Shown here: in pieces, positions 1 to 6,536 of the stretch
How positions within the stretch are numbered: the stretch's first letter is position 1
How the letters are laid out: each line of letters opens with the position of its first letter
Source: VRUE01 sp035605155
GTDB taxonomy: Bacteria; Actinomycetota; Thermoleophilia; Solirubrobacterales; 70-9
Direction: 5' to 3'
NCBI GenBank assembly: GCA_035605155.1
Contig: DATNHC010000169.1
Location: 1-8,894 of the forward strand
DNA: 8,894 bases
Notes under the pieces: generated by a model
Databases searched by the model: none
Seen by the model: the letters and a program-made list of their open reading frames with translations, nothing else
What the model was told of the DNA's origin: nothing
Made by a program: the position numbers and the translations under genes

Positions 1-654
1 CCCGAGCTGAAGGCCCAAATCGAGGCCGAGCGGGGCGGGCGGCCGTTCCTCGTCTACCGCAACGGCGAAGACGAGCAGCAGATCCTGATCGTCGAGGAGG
101 GCACGGCGGAGATCTGGGTCGGCCGCGGCGAGGCCGCCGGGCTGCGGCTCGACTGGGACAGCGAGGTCTCGGCGCTGCACGCGCAGATCGAGGTGGTCGG
201 CGGAGAGTGCACTCTGCTCGACGATGGCCTCTCGCGCAACGGCTCCTTCGTTGGCGCCGAGCGGGTCCACGGCCGCCGCCGGCTGCGCGACGGCGAGGTG
301 CTGCGCTTCGGCCGCACAACCGTCCTCTACCGCCGGCCGGGCGAGGGTGGCGGCGGAGCGCCCGAAGCGACCGTCGTGGCCAGTGAGGTGCCGGCAGCAG
401 CGACGATCTCGCCCGGCCAGAAGCGCGTGCTGATCGCCCTCTGCCGGCCCTTCAAGGACGGCTCCGCCTTCGCCACGCCGCCCACCAACCAGGCGATCGC
501 CGAGGAGCTGCACCTCAGCGTCGATGCGGTCAAGACCCACATGCGGGCGCTCTTCGAGAAGCTCGGCGTCGAGGACCTGCCGCAGAACCGCAAGCGCGTG
601 GCGCTGGTCGAGCGGGCGCTGCAGAGCGGCGCCATCGGTCCGCGCGACCTTTAG
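1..654 (+). CDS. FHA domain / LuxR-like HTH regulator, 5'-partial
   Basis: The frame is open from the window edge to a TAG at 652-654, giving 217 visible residues; the start lies upstream and probably only a short N-terminus is missing. Visible residues 36-110 form an FHA phosphothreonine-binding domain: G-R at 41-42, S57-A-L-H60 in place of the usual S-R-x-H, and N80-G81 before the last strands. A Gly-rich linker (114-119) leads to a C-terminal DNA-binding-like domain starting near 137, with a helix-turn-helix around NQAIAEELHLSVDAVKTHMR (163-182). I recall the same FHA plus HTH layout in other actinobacteria, where it is assumed to link Ser/Thr kinase signalling to transcription; here that role is inferred. 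The Arg of the phosphopeptide-binding loop is Ala, so binding may be altered. No kinase gene is visible in the window. Confidence 0.85.
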   Translation, partial: PELKAQIEAERGGRPFLVYRNGEDEQQILIVEEGTAEIWVGRGEAAGLRLDWDSEVSALHAQIEVVGGECTLLDDGLSRNGSFVGAERVHGRRRLRDGEVLRFGRTTVLYRRPGEGGGGAPEATVVASEVPAAATISPGQKRVLIALCRPFKDGSAFATPPTNQAIAEELHLSVDAVKTHMRALFEKLGVEDLPQNRKRVALVERALQSGAIGPRDL

Positions 655-673
655 CCCACCAAGCGCAAGCGGA

Positions 674-721
674 CGCATATGCGATTGGCAGTAAGCGGCT
701 TTTACCCCCACACTCGGTGTG
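674..721. promoter_or_regulatory. Two small palindromes in the FHA-ftsH gap
   Basis: The 101-bp gap (655-755) holds a perfect 10-bp palindrome CGCATATGCG (674-683), a TTGGCA hexamer (685-690) that differs from the -35 consensus at one base, and an inverted repeat CACAC-TCG-GTGTG (709-721). No good -10 lies at the right distance from TTGGCA; the best is CACACT at 18 bp. The region could hold the ftsH-like promoter and an operator, or the palindromes could be chance. Confidence 0.2.
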
Positions 722-755
722 CACTGCTGACGGCTCACTCGACAACGGCGGGAAC

Positions 756-2324
756 ATGCACCTGACTCAGGCGCTCGCGGCATCCGAAATCCAGAGCTTC
801 TTCTTCGACTGGTATCCCGTCTTCGGGGTCTTCTTCATGGCCTGCCTGCTGCTCGTCTTCCTGAGGCTGATGCGCAGCACCGTGGGCTCAACCAAGCCCG
901 AAACGGTGAAGGCAAGCAAGACCAAGCCGGTGCTCTGGGACGAGGTGCAGGGAGTCGACGCCGCCAAGGACGAGCTGATGGACGTCGCCGAGTGGCTGCG
1001 CGATCCCGACCGCTTCTCCGCCCTCGGCGCCCAGCCACCGCGCGGCGTGCTGCTCTTCGGCCCACCCGGGACCGGCAAGACGATGCTTGCCCGGGCGGTG
1101 GCCGCACAGGCCGGCGTCGACTTCTTCGCCGCCTCGGGATCGAGCTTCGTGGAGATGTTCGTGGGGAGGGGTGCCGCCCGCATCAGGCGGCTGTTCAAGG
1201 AAGCGCGCAAGTCGGGCCGCGCGGTGATCTTCATCGACGAGCTCGATGCCGTTGGAGGGGCGCGCGGTGGGGGAGGCGGCGACGGCGGCTCCAGCGAGCG
1301 CGAGCAGGCGCTCAACCAGCTGCTGGTCGAGCTCGACGGCTTCGAGCGTGATCCCGGCACGGTGATCGTCATCGCCGCCTCCAACCACGTCGACAAGCTC
1401 GACAGAGCGCTGCTGCGACCGGGGCGTTTCGACCGCCAGGTGCTGGTCTCACCACCCGACCGCAACGGCCGCGAGGCGATCCTCCGGGCCCACGCCAAGG
1501 GCAAGCCGCTCGGTCCCGACCTCGACCTTACCGACGTGGCCCGCAAGACGACCGGGATGACCGGCGCCCAGCTGGCCAACGCCCTCAACGAGGCGGCGAT
1601 CATCGCCGGACGGGCGGAGCGCACGGCAATGGCCCGTGAGGACCTCGACGAGGCGCTGCTGCGCCAGTCGGTCGGCTCGCAGCAGGCACGGCGGCTGAAC
1701 CAGAAAGAGCGGCGAATCGTCGCCTACCACGAGGCGGGCCACGCCCTCAGCCGGCGGTTGCTTGGCCTCGACCCGCCGGAGATCCTCAGCATCGTGCCGC
1801 GCGGACCGGCGCTCGGCTTCGTCGGCCACTCTCCCCAGGAGGACACCTACCTCAAGTCGCGCGACGAGCTGCTCGACGAGATCGTCACCCTGCTGGGCGG
1901 CCGCGCCGCCGAGGAGGAGGTGCTGGGCGACTCCTACTCGGGCGCCGTCGACGACCTGGCCCGGGTCCACATGGTCTGCAAGCAGATGGTCGGCGAATTC
2001 GGCATGGGGGTGGCGATCGACGCCGACGGAGCTCCGCCAATCGCCCTGCCGACCGGCGACTACGCGCTCTCCGACCGCACACGCCGCGACGTCGACCTGG
2101 CGGCGATGAACCTGGCACGCGAGGCCTACCGCAGGGCCCGTGACCTGCTCGCCGCCAACCGCGAGTGTCTCGACGACCTCGCGGCCAACGCGCTCGAGCG
2201 CGAGACGCTGACTCGCGAGGACCTCGATGAGATCTTCGCCGCCCACGAGCTGCACGAGCTGGGCTCGCGCGCGGGGATGGTCGAGCGAGCCGTGGCGACA
2301 CTCGCCTCGCAATCCGCCGAGTAG
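756..2324 (+). CDS. ftsH: Compact FtsH-family AAA+ zinc metalloprotease
   Basis: Membrane-bound ATP-dependent protease of 522 residues that should unfold and degrade membrane and cytosolic substrates as a hexamer. One hydrophobic segment (about 16-38) precedes the AAA module: Walker A GPPGTGKT (102-109), pore loop MFVG (134-137), Walker B IFIDELDAVG (158-167), a Gly-rich stretch (about 168-178) and second region of homology RALLRPGRFDR (217-227). The protease domain has the zinc motif HEAGH (325-329), LLGGRAAEE, and Asp400 in SGAVDDL as the probable third zinc ligand. All catalytic elements are intact, so it should be active. Typical bacterial FtsH is about 600-650 residues with two membrane helices around an external domain; here the second helix and external domain are absent. 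I chose ATG 756, which has a weak purine-rich stretch upstream; an in-frame GTG at 717 would add 13 unremarkable residues. The genome may also carry a full-length ftsH elsewhere (inference). Confidence 0.9.
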   Translation: MHLTQALAASEIQSFFFDWYPVFGVFFMACLLLVFLRLMRSTVGSTKPETVKASKTKPVLWDEVQGVDAAKDELMDVAEWLRDPDRFSALGAQPPRGVLLFGPPGTGKTMLARAVAAQAGVDFFAASGSSFVEMFVGRGAARIRRLFKEARKSGRAVIFIDELDAVGGARGGGGGDGGSSEREQALNQLLVELDGFERDPGTVIVIAASNHVDKLDRALLRPGRFDRQVLVSPPDRNGREAILRAHAKGKPLGPDLDLTDVARKTTGMTGAQLANALNEAAIIAGRAERTAMAREDLDEALLRQSVGSQQARRLNQKERRIVAYHEAGHALSRRLLGLDPPEILSIVPRGPALGFVGHSPQEDTYLKSRDELLDEIVTLLGGRAAEEEVLGDSYSGAVDDLARVHMVCKQMVGEFGMGVAIDADGAPPIALPTGDYALSDRTRRDVDLAAMNLAREAYRRARDLLAANRECLDDLAANALERETLTREDLDEIFAAHELHELGSRAGMVERAVATLASQSAE

Positions 2325-2327
2325 GCG

Positions 2328-2333
2328 TAGCCT
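2328..2333 (+). promoter_or_regulatory. Candidate -10 (TAGCCT) before the MpaB-like gene
   Basis: TAGCCT fits the TAnnnT pattern of actinobacterial -10 elements and ends 10 bp before ATG 2344, which has no convincing Shine-Dalgarno. A start site here would give a leaderless or nearly leaderless mRNA. The gene could instead be read through from the ftsH-like gene 19 bp upstream. No -35 is evident. Confidence 0.25.
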
Positions 2334-2343
2334 TCGGGGCGCG

Positions 2344-3234
2344 ATGGCGCACCAAAGCGAGGACTCCGAGTACTACTTCCCGCCCGGCCGCTCGCTGGCG
2401 CGCCGCGTTCATGGGGAGCGTGCCGTCGGTCTGCTCTACGGGCAGCGGGCGCTGCTGATCGGTGCGCTCGAGCCGCTCACCTATACCGGCACTATGCTCA
2501 GCACAACCTCGGGCGACCGGCCCTTCCAGCGACTGGCGCGCACGGCAAAGATTCAGGAGACGATCCTGCTCGGCACGCGCGAGGAAGCCGACGAGGCGCT
2601 GGCCGTCGTCCACCGCCTGCACGAACGGGTCAAGGGGACGCTGCCCGAGGCGGCAGGCGGCCACCCGGCCGGCAGCTCCTACTCGGCCTTCGACCCAGAG
2701 CTGATGCTCTGGACCCTGGCGGTGATCGCCGATTCGGGTCGGGCGATGTACGAGACGATGGTGCGACCGCTGAGCGCAGATGAACGCGAGGCCCTCTGGC
2801 AGGACTACGTGCGCTTCGGCGAGCTCTTCGGCCTGCCGCGCAACGAGGTGCCGGCCAGCTACCGCGAGTTCAGCGCCTGGTGGGAGGAGCGCATGTCGTC
2901 TCCCGATCTACAGGCGACCGAGCACGGGCTGGCGATGGCGCCGCTGGTCGCCTTCGAGCAGCCGGTCCCGGCGCCAGCCCGCGGCAACCTCGTTGCCCAG
3001 AACCACCTGATCAAAGGCACGCTGCCACCGCGTGTGCGGCAGATCTTCGGCATTCGTTGGAGCCGAGCCCACGAGGCGAGCTTCCAGGCGATGGCCGCCG
3101 CACACCGGCGCGCGCGCCGCTTCTTCCCCTACCGGATGCGGCGCGGGCGCAACGACGTCTTCTTCGACGTCGTCACCAAGGCCGAGCGCGAGCGCGGCGG
3201 CACGCCGACGCCGCAACTGCGCGTCAGCGGCTGA
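2344..3234 (+). CDS. Oxygenase MpaB family (DUF2236) protein
   Basis: Protein of 296 residues with the length and pattern of DUF2236/MpaB-like proteins, a family that includes the haem-dependent latex-clearing oxygenase Lcp. Recognisable pieces are ERAVGLLYGQRALLIGALEP (25-44), RLARTAKIQETILLGT (63-78), HRLHERVKG (90-98), DPELMLWTLAVIADS (117-131) and the C-terminal LPPRVRQIFGIRWS (227-240). No signal peptide or clear membrane helix is seen, so a cytoplasmic location is likely. His residues that I recall in AHP and WVHA blocks of other members, the latter being the candidate haem ligand region, are Glu43 and Leu125 here, so haem binding should not be assumed. I recall similar WT-type sequences in other actinobacteria, so this looks like a subfamily. 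ATG 2344 was chosen because upstream in-frame codons overlap the ftsH-like gene in another frame. Substrate unknown. Confidence 0.8.
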   Translation: MAHQSEDSEYYFPPGRSLARRVHGERAVGLLYGQRALLIGALEPLTYTGTMLSTTSGDRPFQRLARTAKIQETILLGTREEADEALAVVHRLHERVKGTLPEAAGGHPAGSSYSAFDPELMLWTLAVIADSGRAMYETMVRPLSADEREALWQDYVRFGELFGLPRNEVPASYREFSAWWEERMSSPDLQATEHGLAMAPLVAFEQPVPAPARGNLVAQNHLIKGTLPPRVRQIFGIRWSRAHEASFQAMAAAHRRARRFFPYRMRRGRNDVFFDVVTKAERERGGTPTPQLRVSG

Positions 3235-3277
3235 GGTCGGCGAGGCCTCACCACCGGGTCATCGCACAAAGCCCGAA

Positions 3278-4078
3278 TTAGCCGCGAACCTTGCAAGGAC
3301 GCACGAACGTGCCTGTGAGGAAGGTGCCGTCTTTGAAGGTGAACTCGCCACGTGCCTGCAGGCGGCCCGTTTCGCAACGGGCGTTGACGAAGCTGTGTCG
3401 CTTGCCCTTGAAGGTCCATTTGCGGTCGATCTTCAGGCGGCCGGAGATCGGGTGTCCGTAGCCGCCAGCGATCTTTGGGATCCGCGCTTCGGTGCGGTAG
3501 CCGTAGATGCCCCTGCTGATCTTTTCGATCTCGACCGGAACGATGAAAGTCGTCGCCACCGGCACGGTGGTGAACGCATGGGCGATGACCGTGTCGTTGC
3601 CGTGCTTCTTGGGGCCGTTGAAGAGGGTGATCGGCGAGGAAACCGGGATCGGCGCCTGTTCGGGGAAGGCGACGATCGCCGTGCCGAAGCCCCTGCCGAC
3701 GATCGCGCCCGGACAGGCGCGGCGGGCGGCGGGAACATCGGTGGCCTGCAGCTTGCCCGCGCGGCAGGCCGGCAGACCCTGCGTCTCGACGTGACCGTGC
3801 TTGTCGAATTCGAGGACGATGCGGTCGAGGATCGGTGGCAGCTCACCCGAGACGGTCGACACCTTGCCGCCGCCGTAAAGCATGATCGGGGCGTCATGGT
3901 GCTTGGGCAGGGCTTCGGGCCTGAAGCCGCCGCGCCCCCTGAGGATCAGGTCGCCAATGCGCACTTCGATGCGATCGGTGTCCCGTGCGGCACTCGCCGC
4001 GCCGCCAAGCGCAAGCACGGCGAGTAGCGCAAGCACAAGTGCGAGCGGTTTCCTGCGCTTGTCCGTTGCCCAACCCAA
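3278..4078 (-). CDS. Secreted four-cysteine protein, paralog B
   Basis: Exported protein of unknown function, 266 residues. The N-terminus has a basic stretch KRRK (7-10), a hydrophobic core (12-24) and an A-S-A signal peptidase site (28-30). The mature part has four Cys (105, 122, 235, 262), matching the four in the upstream paralog and suggesting two disulfides. Conserved blocks include STVSGELPPILD, SPITLFNGPKK, IPKIAGGYGHPISG and ARCETGR. I recall this type as common in Thermoleophilia, with no known function. The start is TTG at 4076-4078: only this start keeps the basic n-region, but no clear Shine-Dalgarno precedes it. The upstream paralog's stop lies in the same frame, nine codons before. 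The gene ends convergent with the MpaB-like gene across 43 bp that show only a weak 5-bp hairpin (3232-3250). Confidence 0.82.
   Translation of the reverse strand: MGWATDKRRKPLALVLALLAVLALGGAASAARDTDRIEVRIGDLILRGRGGFRPEALPKHHDAPIMLYGGGKVSTVSGELPPILDRIVLEFDKHGHVETQGLPACRAGKLQATDVPAARRACPGAIVGRGFGTAIVAFPEQAPIPVSSPITLFNGPKKHGNDTVIAHAFTTVPVATTFIVPVEIEKISRGIYGYRTEARIPKIAGGYGHPISGRLKIDRKWTFKGKRHSFVNARCETGRLQARGEFTFKDGTFLTGTFVRPCKVRG
3824..3859 (-). repeat. 36-bp direct repeat shared by the two paralogs
   Basis: This segment is identical base for base to 4685-4720 in the other paralog. Both encode STVSGELPPILD. It is the longest exact match I noticed between the genes and marks them as products of one duplication, with either strong constraint or gene conversion here. 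Confidence 0.85.
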
Positions 4079-4102
4079 CGCCGACCAGCTACCCCAGAGG
4101 AG

Positions 4103-4900
4103 CTACTTCCGCACCTTGCAGGGCAGTAGGAAGGTGGCGAGCAGCACGTCCGAGATCTGTTCTTTCTGTTTCACCGTGTCTTCGGGCCCACCTTTGAAGG
4201 TGAATTCACCGCGTACGACGAAACGGCCGGTTTCACAGCGGGCGTTGATGTAGCTGTGCTTCCTGCCCTTGAAGATCCATTTTTTGCCGACCTTGGCGGA
4301 GCCCGAGATCGGGTGGCCGTAGCCGCCGGCGATCTTGGGGATTTTCACTTCGACGCGATAGCCGAATACGCCGTTATTGATCTTCTCGATGACGATCGGA
4401 ACGATGAAGGTCGCCGGGCCTGGATAGTCCAGATGAGCGTGGGCGATGATCGTGTAATTGCCACCCTTTTTCGGTCCGTTGAAAAGAGTGATCGGGGAGC
4501 CGACTTTGATCGGTCCCTGTTCGGGGAACTTGACGACAGCGCTGCCGAAGCCCTGACCGACGATCGTCTCCTTGCAGGCGCGGCGAGCGGCCGCCACGTC
4601 GGTGGCGACGAGTTTGCCCTTGGTGCAGAAAGGCAGGCCGGTCGTGTCGAGCGCACCGTGCCTGTCGAATTCCAGCATGAAGGTGTCGAGGATCGGTGGC
4701 AGCTCACCCGAGACGGTCGAGAGTTTCCCGCCGCCGTGGGTGACGATCGGTGCGTTTTTGAATTTGGGCAGCGCCTTGGGGGCGAAGCCGCCTTCGGCAT
4801 CGAGGATCAGCTCGCCAACCTGAACGTGCACTTTGAACGCGTTTGCCGTAGCTGCGACAACAAGCAGCCCCAGCACCGCGACGACAGCAATCCTCTTCAT
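4103..4900 (-). CDS. Secreted four-cysteine protein, paralog A
   Basis: Exported protein of 265 residues, the tandem paralog of the following gene; by eye about three fifths of aligned mature residues are identical. A short signal peptide starts MKRIAVVAV and ends at an A-N-A site (19-21). The four Cys are at 92, 109, 222 and 261. Compared with paralog B it has about a dozen extra residues near the C-terminus (about 239-252, around EDTVKQKEQISD). ATG 4900 is preferred; a TTG lies one codon upstream. A strong purine-rich Shine-Dalgarno (4904-4916) precedes the start, in contrast to paralog B. Lys-rich composition and lower GC set it apart from the flanking genes. Function unknown; a secreted, disulfide-stabilised beta-rich domain is a guess from the alternating hydrophobic pattern. 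Confidence 0.85.
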   Translation of the reverse strand: MKRIAVVAVLGLLVVAATANAFKVHVQVGELILDAEGGFAPKALPKFKNAPIVTHGGGKLSTVSGELPPILDTFMLEFDRHGALDTTGLPFCTKGKLVATDVAAARRACKETIVGQGFGSAVVKFPEQGPIKVGSPITLFNGPKKGGNYTIIAHAHLDYPGPATFIVPIVIEKINNGVFGYRVEVKIPKIAGGYGHPISGSAKVGKKWIFKGRKHSYINARCETGRFVVRGEFTFKGGPEDTVKQKEQISDVLLATFLLPCKVRK

Positions 4901-4932
4901 CAACCTCTCCCCTCCCGTTTCCCGTGCTGATC

Positions 4933-4961
4933 ACGATACCGGGCAAGGTCAGGCGGGTCGA
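4933..4961 (-). promoter_or_regulatory. Candidate promoter for the secreted pair
   Basis: On the - strand, TCGACC (4956-4961; four of six -35 consensus bases) and TATCGT (4933-4938; four of six -10 bases) are separated by 17 bp, 33 bp before ATG 4900. The predicted leader is about 26 nt and includes the strong Shine-Dalgarno. Both secreted genes could be read from it, since no promoter is visible in the 24 bp between them. Confidence 0.4.
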
Positions 4962-5048
4962 GTTAAGGGACTGCTGGCCCCTGGTCGGCGAGCCGATCGA
5001 GGAGCTGAAGCGCCGCGGCGGGGCGGCGTGGGGTGAAGCGGCAGGAGC

Positions 5049-5759
5049 TCATCTGCGCGGCTCGATCAACAGGGCCTGGGCCACAGCGAGCACTGTCCCA
5101 TCTGCGGAGAGAACTGCCGAGCCCGCCTGCAGCTTGCGTCCTTCGACCCCGCTTGGCCAGGCGACCACCACGTGCTCCTCCTCGACAGGAACCGGCGCAT
5201 CGTGGCGAACCTGGAAGCGGGCGAGAAAGCTGGACCGCAGCTCGTCGTGGATGTAGGCGGCGAAATAGGTTGGGCAGTCGAGCACCGCGGCGACGATCTG
5301 CGGCTGCACCTTGCCGGCAGAGTCGGCGCTCCAAGCCGGCGGAGTCCAGGGGCTGGCAACCACGTCGCGGCCCTCGACGGCGCCGGCGAATATGCCCAGC
5401 GAGTCCTCACGCACCAGCCCACAGACGAAACAGCGACAGAACTCGCCCTCGGCGAGCCCCCGATAGCTCGCCGAGGCATTGCGCGCCTCCTCAACCGACA
5501 CCGGCTCAGGCACCTTGAGCTCGAGCTCGGGCGCCGCTTCGACCGAGGCGACCAGCGTCTCGCCGTCGAGCACCTCAAGCCCATCCCCGTCCCGCTCTAC
5601 GTCCAGATCCCGGTCGAGCGGCACCGGACTGCGCAAGCTGACCGCCGCCGGTCCTTCCAACAAACCCGCAAACACCCCGGCGCTGTATCCCCCGTTACCG
5701 CTGGCAAGCGGCCCATTGAAACGGCCGGGCACCGAAACGGTCAGCGGATCGCGCAGCAA
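5049..5759 (-). CDS. Thioesterase-like (hotdog superfamily) protein
   Basis: Protein of 236 residues resembling actinobacterial acyl-CoA thioesterase-like proteins with two hotdog units. The first unit starts at RFNGP (13-17) and SGNGGYSAG (20-28). A linker carries the motif CRCFVCG (108-114), with Cys 108, 110 and 113. The second unit includes SPWTPP (136-141), ALDCPTY near 158-164 and GRKLQAGSA (207-215). The expected role is hydrolysis or binding of acyl thioesters in the cytoplasm; the substrate is unknown. Upstream in-frame codons run into the tRNA gene, so the start must be within the 26 bp after it or later. TTG 5759 is the first usable start and keeps the whole conserved domain; GTG 5732 is the alternative. 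Neither has a clear Shine-Dalgarno. It is probably co-transcribed with the tRNA. Confidence 0.78.
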   Translation of the reverse strand: MLRDPLTVSVPGRFNGPLASGNGGYSAGVFAGLLEGPAAVSLRSPVPLDRDLDVERDGDGLEVLDGETLVASVEAAPELELKVPEPVSVEEARNASASYRGLAEGEFCRCFVCGLVREDSLGIFAGAVEGRDVVASPWTPPAWSADSAGKVQPQIVAAVLDCPTYFAAYIHDELRSSFLARFQVRHDAPVPVEEEHVVVAWPSGVEGRKLQAGSAVLSADGTVLAVAQALLIEPRR

Positions 5760-5785
5760 GATGCCCGGATCGTAAGGCCCAGGGA

Positions 5786-5858
5786 TGGGCGGTACTGGGC
5801 TCGAACCAGTGACCCCCTGCTTGTAAGGCAGGTGCTCTCCCAACTGAGCTAACCGCCC
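5786..5858 (-). tRNA. tRNA-Val (anticodon UAC)
   Basis: The - strand folds into a complete 73-nt cloverleaf. The acceptor stem GGGCGGT pairs with ACCGCCC, followed by discriminator A (5786). The D-arm stem is GCTC/GAGC, the anticodon stem CCTGC/GCAGG encloses loop CTTACAA with anticodon TAC (5823-5825), and the T-arm ACTGG/CCAGT carries TTCGAGC. CCA is not encoded; TCC follows. It reads GUA and, by wobble, other valine codons. Confidence 0.97.
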
Positions 5859-5869
5859 AGGCCTTCCTG

Positions 5870-5875
5870 ATTATG
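5870..5875 (-). promoter_or_regulatory. Candidate -10 (CATAAT) of the tRNA-Val gene
   Basis: CATAAT on the - strand matches five of six bases of the -10 consensus and ends 11 bp before the tRNA 5' end, leaving room for a leader of about 5 nt. The position 17 bp upstream shows no recognisable -35. It would drive the tRNA and probably the thioesterase-like gene. Confidence 0.4.
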
Positions 5876-5934
5876 GAACACGCGAGACGAGCGGGTGGCG
5901 CGGTGGGCCTGGCTGCCCGCCGATTCCCCTCCTC

Positions 5935-5940
5935 TAAGGT
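5935..5940 (+). promoter_or_regulatory. Candidate -10 (TAAGGT) before the VOC gene
   Basis: TAAGGT fits TAnnnT and lies in the 122-bp divergent gap between the tRNA and the VOC gene. It would give a leader of about 34 nt carrying the AGAGGAGG Shine-Dalgarno at 5966-5973. No clear -35 precedes it. Confidence 0.3.
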
Positions 5941-5980
5941 GCGAGATGGGAGCATTCCAGCCACCAGAGGAGGTCGCGAG

Positions 5981-6463
5981 ATGCAACAGAAGATCGTCCC
6001 GAACCTGTGGTTCGACACCGAGGCCGAGGAGGCCGCCGAGCTCTACATCTCTGTCTTCGAGAGCTCGCGCATCGTCAACGTCACCCACTACACCGAGGCC
6101 GGGCCGCGTGAGGAGGGCATGGTGATGACGGTCGAGTTCGAGCTCGACGGTCAGCGCTTCATCGGCATCAACGGTGGGCCGGAGTTCAAGTTCAACGAGG
6201 CCGTCTCCTTCGCGATCGAATGCGAGGACCAGGAGGAAATCGACTACTTCTGGCAGCGGTTGTCCGAGGGCGGCGAAGAGGGGCCGTGTGGGTGGCTCAA
6301 GGACCGCTACGGCCTCTCCTGGCAGGTCGTGCCCACCGGGATGGAAGAGATCTTCGCCGACCCCGACAAGGAGCGGGCAAACCGGGCGATGAAGGCAATG
6401 CTGCAGATGCGGAAGATCGACCTCGCCGCGCTGCGCAGCGCGGCGGACGGCACCACCGCCTGA
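5981..6463 (+). CDS. VOC superfamily protein, PhnB / 3-demethylubiquinone methyltransferase-like
   Basis: Protein of 160 residues of the PhnB-like vicinal-oxygen-chelate family (often annotated 3-demethylubiquinone-9 3-methyltransferase, a label that does not imply that reaction). Family signatures are PNLWFDTEAEEAAELYISVF (7-26), the strand VMTVEFELDGQRFIGINGGP (48-67), FNEAVSFAIECEDQEEIDYFW (from 71) and GWLKDRYGLSWQVVP (104-118). The reaction is not predictable; related proteins include metal-binding dioxygenase-like and resistance-type folds. ATG 5981 is chosen because a strong AGAGGAGG lies 7 bases before it; an upstream in-frame ATG (5873) would extend into the tRNA promoter region and adds unconserved sequence. 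The gene heads the + strand run that continues with the small membrane protein and the SDR pair. Confidence 0.88.
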   Translation: MQQKIVPNLWFDTEAEEAAELYISVFESSRIVNVTHYTEAGPREEGMVMTVEFELDGQRFIGINGGPEFKFNEAVSFAIECEDQEEIDYFWQRLSEGGEEGPCGWLKDRYGLSWQVVPTGMEEIFADPDKERANRAMKAMLQMRKIDLAALRSAADGTTA

Positions 6464-6536
6464 GAAACGGCGAGCGGCCTGCGACCGCCCTGAGATCCAC
6501 GAGCCGCAGGTGGCGTTGCCGTGGCAGACTGCCGGC

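Noticed and set aside
1449..2312. Long - strand open frames opposite the ftsH-like gene
   Set aside because: They lie opposite intact FtsH motifs and show low-complexity Arg/Ala/Gly composition typical of antisense frames in GC-rich DNA.
3232..3250. Possible hairpin terminator after the MpaB-like gene (TGAGG/CCTCA)
   Set aside because: The stem is only 5 bp with a 9-nt loop and no T-run, too weak to call.
3032..4027. Long + strand open frame opposite secreted paralog B
   Set aside because: It is antisense to a gene with a signal peptide and a clear paralog, overlaps the MpaB-like gene at its start and resembles no family; it reflects high-GC codon bias.
4924..5256. + strand frame starting GTG at 4924 in the gap before paralog A
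   Set aside because: The first 40 or so codons resemble nothing I recognise and lack a Shine-Dalgarno; the rest is antisense to the thioesterase-like gene. A gene remnant cannot be excluded.
5760..5843. N-terminal extension of the thioesterase-like protein to an ATG at 5843
   Set aside because: The extra residues are a translation of the tRNA-Val gene, so this start would be an annotation artefact.
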